Notes: generated from the sequence alone by a model not told the origin. 64,000 nt of DNA from Lepisosteus oculatus (GCF_040954835.1 NC_090698.1:30247501-30311500); one strand, 5' to 3'. Positions 12,798-24,458 are shown, counted from the first letter of the stretch. Translations and numbers: made by a program.

Positions 12798-14370
12798 AAT
12801 TCACCACTCAGCAGACTGAATCCACACACTGTTTAAAAAAAAAATAGGCTGGAAAAACTAAAAGTTTGCTGGGAAACTGAAGCCATAGTTAGACAGGGCT
12901 TGAGCCATAAGATTGAGACTGATTGAAGCATCATGGAGAATCCAAATTACCATTAAAAAAACAGGCAAGATTTTGAGGCATAGGAATCTGTCCAGGAAAT
13001 GATCAACAAACACGGTCAAATCAGGACTGAAAATTGATACACAGAGGAATTTTAAAAAAGGCAGTACACAATGGAGAGTCAAAAACCTAGATATGGAGGA
13101 CACTGAGACATGGTAATAAAATCCAATGAGCAAGGGACAATGAGAAGGCAGGCCTTCAAGGCAAGAGTTGGCTAATTGTGTGTAGGTAGTATTAATGAAT
13201 TGACAGAGTGGAAAATCAACCTGGAGACATGAGGGCTGGCATTAGCTTGTGTATTACACAAGCTAGAGCAATTTGTACAGCACTGAGACCCAATACTTAA
13301 AGATGTATCCTGAGAGAGTTTAGACTGTTCTTGAAAAGGCCACAAAAATGATGTCAATTAAGCATATGATAATGGATAAAAAATAATAAATCTGTGTTTT
13401 GTGCCCCAGTCTGTTACATCTCACTATCTCACATTTCACAAGGGCACCAGCTCACTTAAGACCCAGAAACGTGATGCAAGTAATCACCACATACAGTGAT
13501 CTGCCATGCACAGGGGAAGTCTGTATTGCATCCTTATTTAAATATAAAACATATCTACTTTAATAAATTTTCAGATCTCTATATATAAATATATAATTTC
13601 TTATATCAGTAAAATGCTAAAACAGACAAGTTCTTATTAAAATAATACCAAAATCAAATGCAAATCCCTCTTTAGTTGCACACAGCCCTCAACAATAGCC
13701 TCATTTGTTTATGCCTAACCAGTTCTGGTACTGCACTGACCTGACCTCATTCAGTTAGTGATGACATGCCTATGGAAAAAATCCATTTGAATTTCCAGAA
13801 TACAGTATTTCAATGGAGTTACCATTTCCTTATTTGATTGAATTGAGTGCTCACATCCATATCACATTGGAGTGCTGTGTCCTTAGGTTGCTGTGTAAAA
13901 GAATTGCTCAAATCAAACTTTTATCATAAATAAATATAGTTTATCTATAATATCTGAACTCAAAATGGGTTGCATTATTTTATTGCTAAATATACAGTAT
14001 GCAACTATTCCACAAAATAAATTAATAAAAACAATTAATAAAACAATAAATGTTTATTGTTAATCATAACTCTGACCAAAAAATACAAGTCAACTACATC
14101 GAAACTACTGTACATAACAGTGGTATAATTTTGATTATGTACAGTACATGGTCATTATTTGTGATGATTAACATTAAAAAAACTTCACACTTCAGCCTTT
14201 AGAAACACAACTATATTTGGATATAAGTGCTGGAGCTCACATTTTCTCCATCTCAGGGAAAATGATAAAACAAACAAACTTGCAAAAAAGTTGTTAATAA
14301 ATGCAATAAAGCAAAGCAACAACCAATACAATCAAAGTCTCACATAATTGTTTCCAATGTCCTTTCTGTC
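12798..14370. other. No feature recognised
   Basis: AT-rich sequence with chance open frames only. Confidence 0.55.
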
Positions 14371-15420
14371 TATATGCATTACCTTGCAAAATTATTCACC
14401 ACCTTTCAGTGACATCTCTTTGCAAATTACATGTAAACGTTTTTAATAGACTCTTTGGATTCAAAGTGAATAATTTTTAAATTAAAACTCAAATGTTGAA
14501 AATGTTCATTTTTCTGAGTGAAATAAGTTACTCAAAATGAAATGACATGTCAAAATGACAATCAAAAACCTAAACGTTTCATTGCGTTAGTGTTCATCCT
14601 TCTGCTATAACAATCCTAAATACTGAGTTCTAGTATACACAATTAATTTAACCAGTCACACAAATAGTTGAATGGCCTCTGTGTGCAATAAATACTTGTC
14701 TCTATAAGGAACCTCAGTCAGACTGAATTTTAAGCAAAAATTAAAATATTATTAAATATTAAAATTCAAAATACGTAGCAACAGACACTTGAGCAAAGTT
14801 AAATCAGTGATAAAGAAATGGATTATGTATTGCACCACTCAGACACTGCCACTGACATTCTGTTGAGTCTATTAAACAGAAAAGTGGTTAGGGATGCTGT
14901 CATCATCTATGATAATTTTAAAAGAGCTACGAAGTTCAAATAAGGAAATTTCCGTGGGTGAACGGTATCCTGTTTATTCCACAAAGGTGGTCTGTATGGC
15001 AGTGTGGCAAACATTTATTAAATCCCAAAAGGAATTTAAGTGATAATTAAGAGATACTGCAAAACATTTGGCAAAAGGGTTTTGTGGTCGGATGAGTCAA
15101 AATTGGCACTTTCTGGTTTGAATCCAAAGAGTAATGTCTGGCACCAACCCAAAACAGAGCATCACCCAGTCAACACCACCCCTAGTCTTGGGAAAGATGG
15201 TGACATGTGCATTAATCATCAATATGTTAGGAGGCTGCTTCTCATCATCTGGCACCGGGAAGCTTGTTAGCAGTCAGGAGAAAATGGGTGGAGAAAAGTA
15301 CAGGGAAATCTTAGAAAGAAAACTGGAACAAAAAGCAAGATAATGATCCAAAGCACAGAGCCAAACTACATTGAAGTGGCTCAACAAGACGAAAGTTAAT
15401 GACTTTAAGTGCCTCACTCA
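14371..15420 (+). pseudogene. Decayed Tc1/mariner transposon with transposase remnant
   Basis: The left side has a Tc1-type terminal word ('taccttgcaaaattattcac', about 14381). The right part encodes a broken DDE transposase. At 15040-15343 the first catalytic-aspartate motif 'LWSDESKLAL' is followed by 'GLNPKSNVWHQP' and, in another frame, an 'HHPVNTTPSLGK' to 'CFSSSGTGKLV' stretch. These are hallmarks of Tc1-like transposases. Frameshifts and stops interrupt it, and the N-terminal helix-turn-helix part is unrecognisable. An inactive fossil. Confidence 0.8.
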
Positions 15421-15461
15421 AAGATTCTGCTGACATTTATTTTCTTTCACCTATATCTGTA

Positions 15462-15585
15462 ATAATAATAATTCCTTACACTTACACTTGTCTGGACATT
15501 ACGTTCAAAGTGCTTTACAAGTAATGGGGACTCCCCTCAACCACCACCAATGTGTATTATGCAGCACCCACCTGGATAATACATG
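15462..15585 (-). mobile_element. 5S-derived SINE, 3' tail fragment
   Basis: It contains the family blocks 'ataataataattccttacac' and 'atggggactcccctcaacca' in the same order and orientation as the 7.0-kb copy. It is truncated. Confidence 0.75.
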
Positions 15586-15995
15586 ATACTGTAATTCAAC
15601 AACATTTTGAAACAGGTGAGGAGCCACTGTGCATGAGATTCAGCTACCAATGCCAGAATATTGTGTGTGGAGTTCAGGATTTTGATTCATAGCAAATTGA
15701 ACAGAAATGTCGGCAATGACTAAACGAGGTGTTCCTCTCAGTTTGTTTGGCCTTGAAAATCCATTAGGATGCAGAGTCAAAATTCAAATCTAACTATCAA
15801 ATCTCCAGGAATGCCTTAGTAGAACACCAAGTCCCTGGAGGCTGCTGTGTCTTTTGTTTTTTATTCCACCCTGTACTTATAATGACTTCATTTGAGTCTA
15901 TTATTCACTTAATTCATCTACCAGGGCTTTAGTGATTAAATATTAGAAGTTACCTATACAATCTTGCACAATGAAGACCACAGGGACCAGTATCT
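15586..15995. other. No feature recognised
   Basis: No coding or repeat signal that I can support. Confidence 0.5.
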
Positions 15996-16327
15996 CAGGG
16001 GTTCCCATTCCTAGTCCTGAAGGTTCATACTGTACACCATCTTGTTTTTATTCCAACTGAGCTATCAGTCACACACTTGGACTCTTAATTGACTTAATAA
16101 TAGTATTATGTTTGACTGTTTTTCCACTTTTAAACACACCACGGGTTTCCTTTGAACTATTACATTTTATAAGGGAAATAAACCCCCCAAAATATTTGAG
16201 TAGAAAAAAAAACATTTGCAACTATTCCGGTCCTATCCAGAGTACTTAGCCAATCAAGTAATTAAGCTTGGCTGGAATAAAAATCATCAGGTTTTTAGTC
16301 CACCAGGACCAGAATTGGGAATCATTG
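15996..16327. mobile_element. hAT-like non-autonomous MITE
   Basis: The left end CAGGGGTTCCCA and the reverse complement of the right end (CAATGATTCCCA) match at 9 of 12 positions. Both resemble the CAGTGGTTCCCA termini of hAT-Charlie elements. Complementarity extends inward ('tcctag tcctg' against 'ctggtcctgg'; 'tttttattccaact' against 'ttttattccagcc'), so the 332-bp unit can fold on itself. The flanking 8-mers cagtatct and cagtagtg share their first five bases and could be a decayed 8-bp duplication. No coding capacity. Confidence 0.65.
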
Positions 16328-16985
16328 CAGTAGTGAATATTACTGCCTTAGAAATAAAATCTAAGAAATAAGAAATAAGGTCTTGCACATAGTGATGCAG
16401 AGCAATAACTATTTACTATGGCAGTCCATTTAGAGGAAAATAATTACAAGCACAGATGACCGGGTGCTCTGCTTCACCAGTAATAACTTTTTTGGCATCG
16501 GTAGAACAGCGGGGTGGCATTGAAGACAGAGACAGAGAGTAAAAGTGTAGAAGGGTAGGGAAAAAAAGTTTGTCAGAAAGAAGAAACAATGTCTGTCCAG
16601 AGATATGTTTTTGAAAGGATCAGCTGCACCATTAAAAATGATCTTGGAATGTGTTTTGCTGATGTGCCAAAGGTACTGTACTTAACTCAATAGTTCCCAT
16701 TTTCATGTCTTGATGTCAGTGAATGTCATGCAGCTTGAAAATCAGTACATAAAAAATGTACTGCATTCATCTTACACTTTCTTAACATATTGGTATAATC
16801 ATATTTTTTATGTCAGATCTTGACAAGATGTCAATCATTGTTTTCATTTTACTTTGATCTTTTTCTTGATACACTATATTAACTTTTCCTCACACCTTTT
16901 ACTTAAATTAAATATGAGCAACATGACAAGTGAGATATGATGAAAAATAAGCAAATATATATTCAGGGTTAAATATTTATTTTAG
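16328..16985. other. No feature recognised
   Basis: AT-rich spacer between the MITE and the V-SINE. Confidence 0.5.
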
Positions 16986-17341
16986 GTGTGGCACAGTGGT
17001 GCAATGGTTAGCATGGCTTCCTTGATGTGCTGGAGCCCTGAGTCTAATTCTGGATCTGAAGTGCTATCTGCATGGATTTTATATGTTCTCCCTGTGTTTG
17101 TGTGGGTATCCTCTGGGTGCTCTAGTTTCCTCCCAAAGTAAAAAAAAGTACTAGTAAATTAACTGGCATCTAAGAAAATTGGCTCTCCATAGATGTGAGT
17201 GTGTGCCTGTCTGTGTCTGTGTTTGTGTCTGTGTCTGCCTTATGATGGACTTAGGATGTCCCATACCTTGCGCCAGTTGTTTGCTGGGGTAGGCTCTGGC
17301 TGAATTGGAAGACTCAGTTAGAAATGGATGGATGGATAGGT
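16986..17341 (+). mobile_element. Full-length V-SINE-type (DANA/HE1-like) SINE
   Basis: The tRNA-like head ('gtggcacagtggtgcaatgg', then 'gagtctaattctgg') is followed by the conserved core ('tgttctccctgtgtttgtg', 'ggtgctctagtttcctccca'). A TG-rich spacer (about 17195-17240), 'ggggtaggctctggctg' and a final ATGG repeat complete it. This order is that of the V-SINE superfamily in fishes (DANA, HE1). The head has lost good A/B-box matches, so the copy is old. Confidence 0.8.
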
Positions 17342-17399
17342 GTTATTTTATTATGTTGTTCAAAGATCTCCAGAAAGTTGGTTAAGCTAAGCTTACCTT

Positions 17400-18060
17400 T
17401 TGTAAATTCATTTTGAAAGTCCCCTCTGATCTTAATTCCATATTGGTGATCCTCTAGTTTAGTAACAAGTATATAGGTCTAGAATTACTTGTCATCCTTT
17501 TTAAGGATGGGCACTACATTACACATTCTCCAGTCCCCTGTCTTTATTGCCTTCTGGAAGAATTGTGTCGAGGGCTTCTAAATAACATCGGTTCTTTCCT
17601 TACTTACATCTGGTATGTTACCACTGGGCCCTGGAGATTTATTCATCTTGAGTGCTTCTAATACCTGAAACATTGCCATAGCTTCTAATAGATTTAATAT
17701 AGAAAGTTGTCCTTCTCCTGCCTGAGACATATTCTATATATATCTTATCATATTCTACTTTTCTAAAGCTTTGTTTAATTAGTTAACACTCTGCTATTTT
17801 TATATTTTGAACTCTACTGGTACAGTTTTAAAGTAAACATCAGGGGACATCACATTATGATCACATTGCCCTAATGGTTCTCCCACTTCTGTTTGCCTCA
17901 CATTGTCTTGATTGTCTGAAATAACAAGATCAATACAAACATTTTCTCTTCTAAGTGCTCCAACAAGTTGCTTTAGAAAGCTGCTATTAACCATGTCTAC
18001 TATTTTGGTTTCTATTGCTGGCATTCCTATGGATTTTCATAGTCTATGTGGGTAAAGTTG
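17400..18060 (-). pseudogene. Decayed CR1-like LINE (endonuclease end and RT start)
   Basis: The minus strand, read from 18060 downward, shows the order of a non-LTR retrotransposon. A 'GDFNFTHID' endonuclease motif lies near 18050. A 74-codon frame at 17800-18024 follows with 'CIDLVISDNQ' and 'EVGEPLGQCDHNV', matching the LDLVIS and SDH motifs at the endonuclease end. Farther along (about 17470-17570) comes 'FQKAIKTGDW' and 'NVVPILKKDD', the start of the RT domain. Stops and frameshifts abound. CR1-like is my best clade guess. Confidence 0.65.
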
Positions 18061-18631
18061 AAATCTCCCATTAAAAAAAAACCATTTATTGTTTTGCATA
18101 TAAATTCTTGACTTCTGTATACAATGTGGTATTATAGTTGATATATGTATTGTGTTATGTACAGCATACTCCCAACATTACATTTTTAGAATGTATTCTT
18201 ATCAGTCTGACCATGTACTGCAGATACTCTTTGATTACTCTAGGCTGAGCCCAAATACTATTTTCAACGAGATTCGCCTCCCCTTCTTCTATCTTTCTGA
18301 ACAATAACTATCCACTAATGCTGTAATGTTTTCACTTAAAATCTCAGCAGATGAGTGTCTATGCTCACCAATACCTTAAACACAGTTTTCAGGTGACTCG
18401 GTGCACTAATCCCAGTCTTTTAGTTTACCATCTTTTGTTTATGTGGTTGCTTTTAATTTCTCCATTTGTGAACATGAAGCCCAACCAATGTAGTGACGAT
18501 TTATTTGGTGCACAATAATACCATATATACAGGGATCAGATAACAGTAATAAAAAATGCTATGCCCAGATGACAATGAGTAAGATTTGTTGAATTCTGAT
18601 CTTGTAAAGATACAATTTTTCATGTTACAAT
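18061..18631. other. Unassigned, possibly upstream LINE debris
   Basis: This may hold more endonuclease sequence of the LINE fragment at 17.4-18.06 kb, but nothing is confidently readable. Confidence 0.4.
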
Positions 18632-18750
18632 CATTTGACACAAGGTCTTGAAATGAATAAAGTATTTTCTCACAGTTGTGGAAAAGAAAAACAAACCAAT
18701 AAATCTTTCTTTGATTTACATTACACTTTAATCATCATTCATTGCACTCT
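18632..18750 (+). repeat. Left arm of a 119-bp inverted repeat
   Basis: The 119 bases from 'catttgacacaaggtcttg' to 'attgcactct' are matched, with few mismatches, by the reverse complement of 23890-24008. The core 'acagttgtggaaaagaaaaa' is identical in both arms. The arms face each other across 5.1 kb holding a Tc1-like element that is itself split by a LINE. Confidence 0.9.
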
Positions 18751-19014
18751 ATACACAATAATTTTCAAGGGCGTTCTATCATAAAATAAACAATATTATT
18801 AAAAATGTAAATCACCAGCCTAGACATGCAATTTATCTTTATAAATCAGATTCATAAGTCAAGAATACAACACAGGTATTTATCATAGTTCCCCATGGAA
18901 ACTGAAAAGTTTTTTTTAAAAAATTATTTTGATTCAAACATTTACAGTTGCAAGAAAATGTTTGTGAACCCTTTGGAATTACCTGGATTTCTGCATTAAT
19001 TACTCATAAACATG

Positions 19015-19031
19015 TGGTCTGATCTTCAACT
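19015..19031 (+). repeat. Left target-site duplication of the RTE LINE
   Basis: The 17-mer tggtctgatcttcaact is repeated exactly at 22179-22195. It is the host (Tc1 inverted repeat) sequence at the insertion point. Confidence 0.95.
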
Positions 19032-22000
19032 TCTTCTTCTTCTTCTTTTTCACAGCCTTAGTCCCAGACTGTCCTGGGGTCAGCTGCTTTGGTCGCTCTT
19101 CTCCATTTGTCTCTGTCGAGCACATCTTCCTCACTCACTTCACATACCTCGATATCTTTTCTCACACAATCTATCCATCTCTTTCTAGGCCTGCACCTTC
19201 CTCTGTTACCTTCCACCTCAAATTCCATTACCCTCTTTGTTACTTCCTCAACGTCCCTCCTCATGATATGTCCATACCACCGTAACCTCGCCTCTCGCAT
19301 CTTCTCAACCACATCCACCACCCTACATCGTCTACGGATTTCTTCATTTCTGATCTTATCCTTCATTGAAATCTGCAGAATCCATCTCAACATTTCAGTT
19401 CTTCTCATCAAGTTCTCTTCCCTCTTTCCAACTGCCAAGCATTCAGCTCCATATAGTAGTACAGGTCTAATCACAGTCTTGTACATTTTGCACTTTAACT
19501 TTCTGGGAATTTTCCTGTCACAGATTATTCCAGTTATTTCTCTCCACTTGTTCCATCCAGCTTTCACTCTTTGTTTTACTGCCTCCAGTGTTTCTCCTCC
19601 CTTTACCAGTTTTGATCCAAGGTATTTAAAGTTATCAACTTTTTTCAGTTTTCCTCCATTTGTCTCCTCAACATTGGTCATAGTATCTCCTCTTCTCTCC
19701 ATTACCATTATTTCAGATTTTTCTGCATTCATTTTCAGTCCACCCTTTTCCAGACTCCTCTGCCATTTGAACACTTTCTCATGTAGTTCTACTTCTGAGT
19801 CTGCCATCAGTGCCACATCATCAGCAAAGATGAGTTCCCAAGGCAATTCTGTTCTTACCTCCTCTGTCAGTGTGTCAATAATGTTTATGAAAAGGAAAGG
19901 ACTTAGTGCTGATCCTTGGTGTACTCCAACTGTGATTTCAAACTTTTGTCTCTCCCTGTTGTGTTATCATCTTCGTAGTTCCATCTCTATAGGTTGCTTG
20001 AACTAACTTCACCATGCTTTCTGGTACTCCTTTCTTCCTCAAGCACCAATACACCACCTCTCTGGGCACACGGTCATATGCCTTCTCCAAGTCCAGAAAG
20101 GCCACATACAGCTTTTTCCCTTTCTCTAGTGTCTTCTCCTGTAACTGTCTCATCACAAAAATGGCATCTGTTGTGCTTTTCCCTGCTGAGAATCCAAATT
20201 GTGAGTTGTGGATCCTGATTATCTTCCTGAGTCTCTTGTCCAGAATTTTTTCCAGGATTTTCAATCCATGTTCCAGAAGTTTTATTCCTCTATAGTTTTT
20301 ACAATCCATTGGGTCTCCTTTCTCCTTGTAGATGGTAACCATACTGCTTTTTGTCCATTCTTCTGGAATTCTCTCTTCCTTTGCAATATTGTTTAGCAAT
20401 CTCGTCAGCCACTGAATCCCCTCTTCATCGAGGTTCTTAAAGTGTTCTGCTGCTATTCCTGATGGTCCAGTTGTTTTGCCCACTTTCATCTCTTTGATAG
20501 CTTCTGTCACTTCCTTTACTGAAATTTCTCGGATTGGTCCACACACTACGTCTGCCTCCACTAGGTTCTCCCTCTCATTTTTTACATTTAACAGATTTTT
20601 GAAGTACTCCAGCCATCTTTGCTTGATCTGTTCTTCTTTAATCAAGACTCTGCCTTCTCCATCCTTGAGTACTGCCACCCGGATAATATATTTTTTCTGT
20701 CTCGCTCTATGTTAAGCAATCTTGTAGATTTGGTCCTCTCCTTCCTTTGTTTCAAGTTTCTCATACCATTCTTTCCAGGCTCTTTCCTTTGCTCTTGCTA
20801 CACTTCTTTTTGCTACCTTCTTTAGTCTCTTATATTCTTGTAATTCTCCAGTGCCATCTTTCAGTGCCTTGTATGCTTTTTTCTTTTCCTTTTGTGTTTC
20901 CTGAACTTCCATATCCCACCACCACTCTTCATTTTCCCTCGGTCTGCCTCCTCTTGTCTTTCCACAAACCCTGGTAGCAGCCTCTTCTAGGATGTGGCTC
21001 ATCTCAGTCCACTCTTCTTCAACTGAAGGCTCCTCTGTTTCCTCTGTGTTGTTTTTCATTTCTTTCACCAGCCTGTTGAAATCTACTTTGTTTTCTCTCA
21101 GTTTCCACACTTTTGTTCGTGCTGGGTGTTTCCTCTGCCTTATTCTTCGCTCCTTCAATACTGTGATGTCCATCACCAGTAGCCTGTGTTGTCTGGTAAC
21201 AGCCTCATAGGGCAGGACTTTAGCATCTTGGACTTTCGCTCTATCAATTCTTCTCACTAATATGTAATCTATTTGGGTATCATGGCCTCCACTCCTGTAT
21301 GTCACCTTTTGCTCATAATTCTTCGTGAACCCTGTGTTCACTGCAAACAATTCAAGAGCTTGGAGTGTTTCTAGTAGCCTTCCTCCTTCTTCATTTCTCT
21401 CTCCTAGCCTTCTCTGACTATGTTCATCTGGATAATCTGGGCATTTCTCTCCTAAATGTGCATTGAAGTCTCCTCCAATTACCACCATTTCATTTCCTGG
21501 GATTCTGCTAACCACTTCTTCGAGATCTTCCAAAAAGCTATCCTTTTCCTCCTGTGGTCTTCCTACCTGTGGTGCATATACAGAGATGATATTCCATAAC
21601 CCACTCTCAAAAGCTACCTGTACATTGATAATCCTGTCTGAGTGTCTAACCACCCTCACTATCTTGTCTGCTAGGTCTTTGCACACTATCACATCCACTC
21701 CATTCATTTTTGTACTCTTTCCAGCGTATAGAATCTTGTATCCCTCTCCTAGGTGTCTTGAGCTGTTTCCTTTCCATTTGGTTTCTTGCACACACAAGAT
21801 CTCCACTTTTCTCCTTGCCATAGTTTCAACCAATTCTCTCCCTCTCCCTGTCATGGTACCAACATTCCAACTCCCCACTCTCATTGACTTAACATTCCTT
21901 CCAGGCCCCTTCACCTTGTTTCTTTTCTGTAGCCCCCACTCTACAGTTTTCCCCACAGTAGCATAATTTCCATTAGTACCCTGTTGGGACACAGCACTAA

Positions 22001-22178
22001 TGGCGGACGTTGTTAACCCGGGCCCCGGCCGATCCGGTATGTGCTTTGTGTTCTTTGCAACCATGGTTTTGGCAAGATGGTTTTACGTCGGATGCCCTTC
22101 CTGACACAACCCTTTTAGTCGCCTCTTACGACAGGCAGGGATACCCAGGAGGTATTCTGATCCCCCTCCCAGGGGATA
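19032..22178 (-). mobile_element. Near-full-length RTE-clade LINE (3.15 kb)
   Basis: The element lies between exact 17-bp target-site duplications. On the minus strand it runs from a GC-rich leader (22178-22065) through one long apurinic-endonuclease plus reverse-transcriptase reading frame. A very short 3' end and an AAG-type simple tail (plus strand (TTC)n, 19032-19047) follow. About 3.2 kb, a single ORF, a minimal 3' UTR and a simple-repeat tail are typical of RTE elements. Only two coding lesions are visible, so insertion was relatively recent, and later than the Tc1 element it splits. Confidence 0.92.
19058..22064 (-). pseudogene. RTE LINE polyprotein (endonuclease + reverse transcriptase), two lesions
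   Basis: The start is taken as the ATG at 22064. The APE-type endonuclease begins near residue 61 ('RVGSWNVGTM'). It then shows 'CVQETKW', 'VIGGDFNAHLG', 'TQIDYILVRR' and 'TRQHRLLVMD', and ends before an in-frame stop near 20712. The same frame reopens at 20678 with RT motifs: 'GPSGIAAEHF', 'KNYRGIKLL', 'FGFSAGKSTTDA', 'FLDLEKAYDRV'. A frameshift lies near 19940. The last frame (19846-19058) has the catalytic 'FADDVALMAD', then 'LKMNAEKSEI', and a C-terminal region with 'RWYGHIMRRD'. Replication would be by target-primed reverse transcription. The copy as read cannot make a single protein. Confidence 0.92.
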
Positions 22179-22195
22179 TGGTCTGATCTTCAACT
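22179..22195 (+). repeat. Right target-site duplication of the RTE LINE
   Basis: Exact copy of 19015-19031. It restores the Tc1 inverted-repeat reading immediately downstream. Confidence 0.95.
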
Positions 22196-22487
22196 AAGTC
22201 ACAATAATAGAGAAACACAATCTGCTTAAAATAATAACACACAAACAATTGTACTTCTTCTGGTCAGTGCTGAACACATCGTTTAAACATTCACAGTCTA
22301 GGTTGGAAAACGTATGTGAACCTCTAGGCTAATGACATCTCCAAAAGCTGTTTGGAGTCAGGTGTTCCAATCAATGAGTTGAGATTGGAGGTGTGAGTTG
22401 GAGGTAACCTGCCCTATAAAAAAGGCACACAAAGGTTGGTTATTGACAGAGTCTGCTCTTCTCAAGAAAGAGCTGTTCATGTGACCC

Positions 22488-23430
22488 ATGCCCCGATCAA
22501 AAGAAATATCAGAGGACCTTAGAAGAAGAATTGTAGAGATGTATAAAGCTGGAAAAGGCTACAAAAGCATTTCTAAAGGTCTGGGTGTTCATCAATCCAC
22601 AGTAAGAAAATTGTCTACAAATGGAGGACATTCAGTACTGTTGCTACTCTCCCTAGGAGTGGGTGTCCTGCAAAGATCATGGCAAGAGCGCAGCATGCAA
22701 TGTTGAAGGAGGTGGTAAAGAACCCTAGGTTAATGGCAAAGGACTTGCAGAAATCTCTTGAACTTGTCAAAGTCTCTGTTCATATGTCCACTATAAGAAA
22801 AACACTGAACAAGAACAGTGTTAATGGAAGGACACCACAGAGGAAGCCACTGCTCTCCAAAAAAAACATTGCTGCGTGTCTCAAGTTTGCAGAAGACCAC
22901 CTGGATGTTCCACAATGCTTCTGGGACAACGTTCTGTGGACAGATGAGACAATAGTTGAACTCTTGCATTATATTTGCACCGTTAAGCACAGTGGACATA
23001 GCATCATGATTTGGGGCTGTTTTGCTGCCTCAGGGCCTGGACAGTTTGCTATGAAAGAGGGAACAATGAATTCAAAATTGTATCAAGAAATTTTACAGGA
23101 GAATGTCAGGGTAGTGGTCCGTCACCTGAAATTTAATAGAAGTTGGGTGATGCAACAAGACAATGACCCGAAACACAGGAGTAAATCAACAACAGAATGG
23201 CTTTAACAGAAGAAACTTTGTGTTCTGGAATAGCCAAGTCAGAATCCAGTCCTCAACCCAATTGAGATGCTGTGACATGACTTGGATAGAGCTGTTCACA
23301 CAAGGAATTCCAGAAATATCAATGAACTGAAACAGTTTTGTAAGGAGGAATGGTCTAAAATGCCTCCTAACTGTTTCATCAAGTTTCATCAGCAGCTACC
23401 GGAAATATTTGGTGGAGGTTATTGCTGTTT
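22488..23430 (+). pseudogene. Tc1-like transposase, broken
   Basis: The start at 22488 gives the paired-like helix-turn-helix ('ISEDLRRRIVEMYKAGKGY', 'GVHQSTVRK'). The frame breaks near 22620 and resumes at 22679. The first catalytic Asp is in 'LWTDET' (about 22940). Sequence is then lost before 'GHSIMIWGCF'. The second Asp is in 'QQDNDPKH' (about 23160), and a stop follows at 23204. The third catalytic residue (Glu, in 'NPIEML', about 23260) and the C-terminus ('NINELKQFCKEEW') remain readable in other frames. A defective DDE transposase of the cut-and-paste Tc1 family. Confidence 0.9.
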
Positions 23431-23486
23431 AAGGAGGTTCTACCAGTTACTAAATACAAGGTTTCACATACTTTTTCCAGCCTCAC

Positions 23487-23889
23487 TTAAGATTTTTTTT
23501 CTTCAATTTGTCTGGACCAGAAAGAATTAAATTGTAAGCAATGGTGTCAGAATTCTCTTGTAAAGCATGTTTTATTACTTTGGGGTCAGTGACAAAAATG
23601 TACAGTAGCTCAGTATACACTGATAGGAAGGTATTATTAAACTATAACAAGCACTGTAAAAAATACCTGGCAGGTACTTTACATTGTCACAGTAATATTC
23701 TTGCCAATATACAGTTTCAATTGATGTTAATCTCAGTCTTTACATTGGAAAAAATACCTGTACCAAAATAAGAATATGTCTAAAGAGAAGTAATACTTGA
23801 AAAGGAAGAATGTTACTTAGACTCACATACAAAATGAAATCTACAAACTGTCAGTAAGAAATGGTGCAGTACCATATGGTTTCTTCTCA
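23487..23889. other. Unassigned sequence between Tc1 end and right inverted arm
   Basis: No gene. The outer right repeat of the Tc1 element would be expected here but is not recognisable. Confidence 0.5.
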
Positions 23890-24008
23890 AGAGTGTAATG
23901 AACGGTGAAAAAGGTGCACTGTAAATCAAAAAAAGATTTATTGGTTTGTTTTTCTTTTCCACAACTGTGATGCAATACATTATGAATTTCAAGACCTTGT
24001 GTCAAATG
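23890..24008 (-). repeat. Right arm of a 119-bp inverted repeat
   Basis: Reverse complement of 18632-18750. See the left arm for details. Together the arms bound the Tc1 and RTE nest. Confidence 0.9.
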
Positions 24009-24173
24009 AAACTGTTCTACTTTCATGCTTAATTTAAATAAATCAGCCAATAAATTGCTATAGCAACTTGTATGCACAGAAAAGTATGTACATCTTGGTG
24101 CACAAACTGTTAGGCACGATAAAGTCTGTGCTAAAAACTAACCATAAACATGGTCAAACAAAAACTTCTTAAT

Positions 24174-24458
24174 TCAATTTTTAAACAAGGGTAATTGAAT
24201 GCCCCTAATGTCCCTGGTTATAGTTTTCCAAAGAATTGGAGAGCAACAAAAGTGAGCAACAAAAGTAGCTGTATGACCAGAGAGCCAAAGAGTGCACAAA
24301 GTAAGCCAGCCTCTAGAGTGGAGTGCTTGATTTGGGACATAATGTTGAACAAGTTCACAGAGATAAGAAGGTGCTGATTCCTGTAGGGCTTGGAAAGTAA
24401 GCAATAAAGTATTGCACTCTATTCCTAGAGTTATTGGGAGCCAGTGGAGGTCCAACAA
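24174..24458 (-). pseudogene. L2-type LINE, C-terminal RT fragment
   Basis: The minus-strand frame of 94 codons contains 'LDLHWLPI', 'LLLTFQALQESAPSYL', 'LVQHYVPNQALHS' and a later 'LWKTITRDIR'. This order is typical of the thumb/C-terminal region of L2/CR1-superfamily ORF2 proteins. The upstream catalytic domain is missing. The frame stays open, which may be chance or moderate age. Confidence 0.75.

Larger units (their letters stand above)
18945..23486 (+). mobile_element. Tc1-like transposon interrupted by an RTE LINE
   Basis: The left end follows a TA dinucleotide (18943-18944) with CAGTTGCAAGAAAATGTTTG, a typical Tc1-family terminus. The left inverted repeat is interrupted at 19031 by the LINE and resumes at 22196. 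Its inner boundary ('ggttggaaaacgtatgtgaa', near 22300) is mirrored near 23460 ('ttcacatactttttccagcc'). The transposase lies between them on the plus strand. The outer part of the right repeat is missing, so the copy lacks one end. Without the LINE the remaining element is about 1.4 kb. Confidence 0.85.

Noticed and set aside
19089..20006. A 305-codon plus-strand open frame and several overlapping ones to 21966
   Set aside because: They are antisense to the RTE LINE ORF. They are open only because of the LINE's codon composition and have no protein resemblance.
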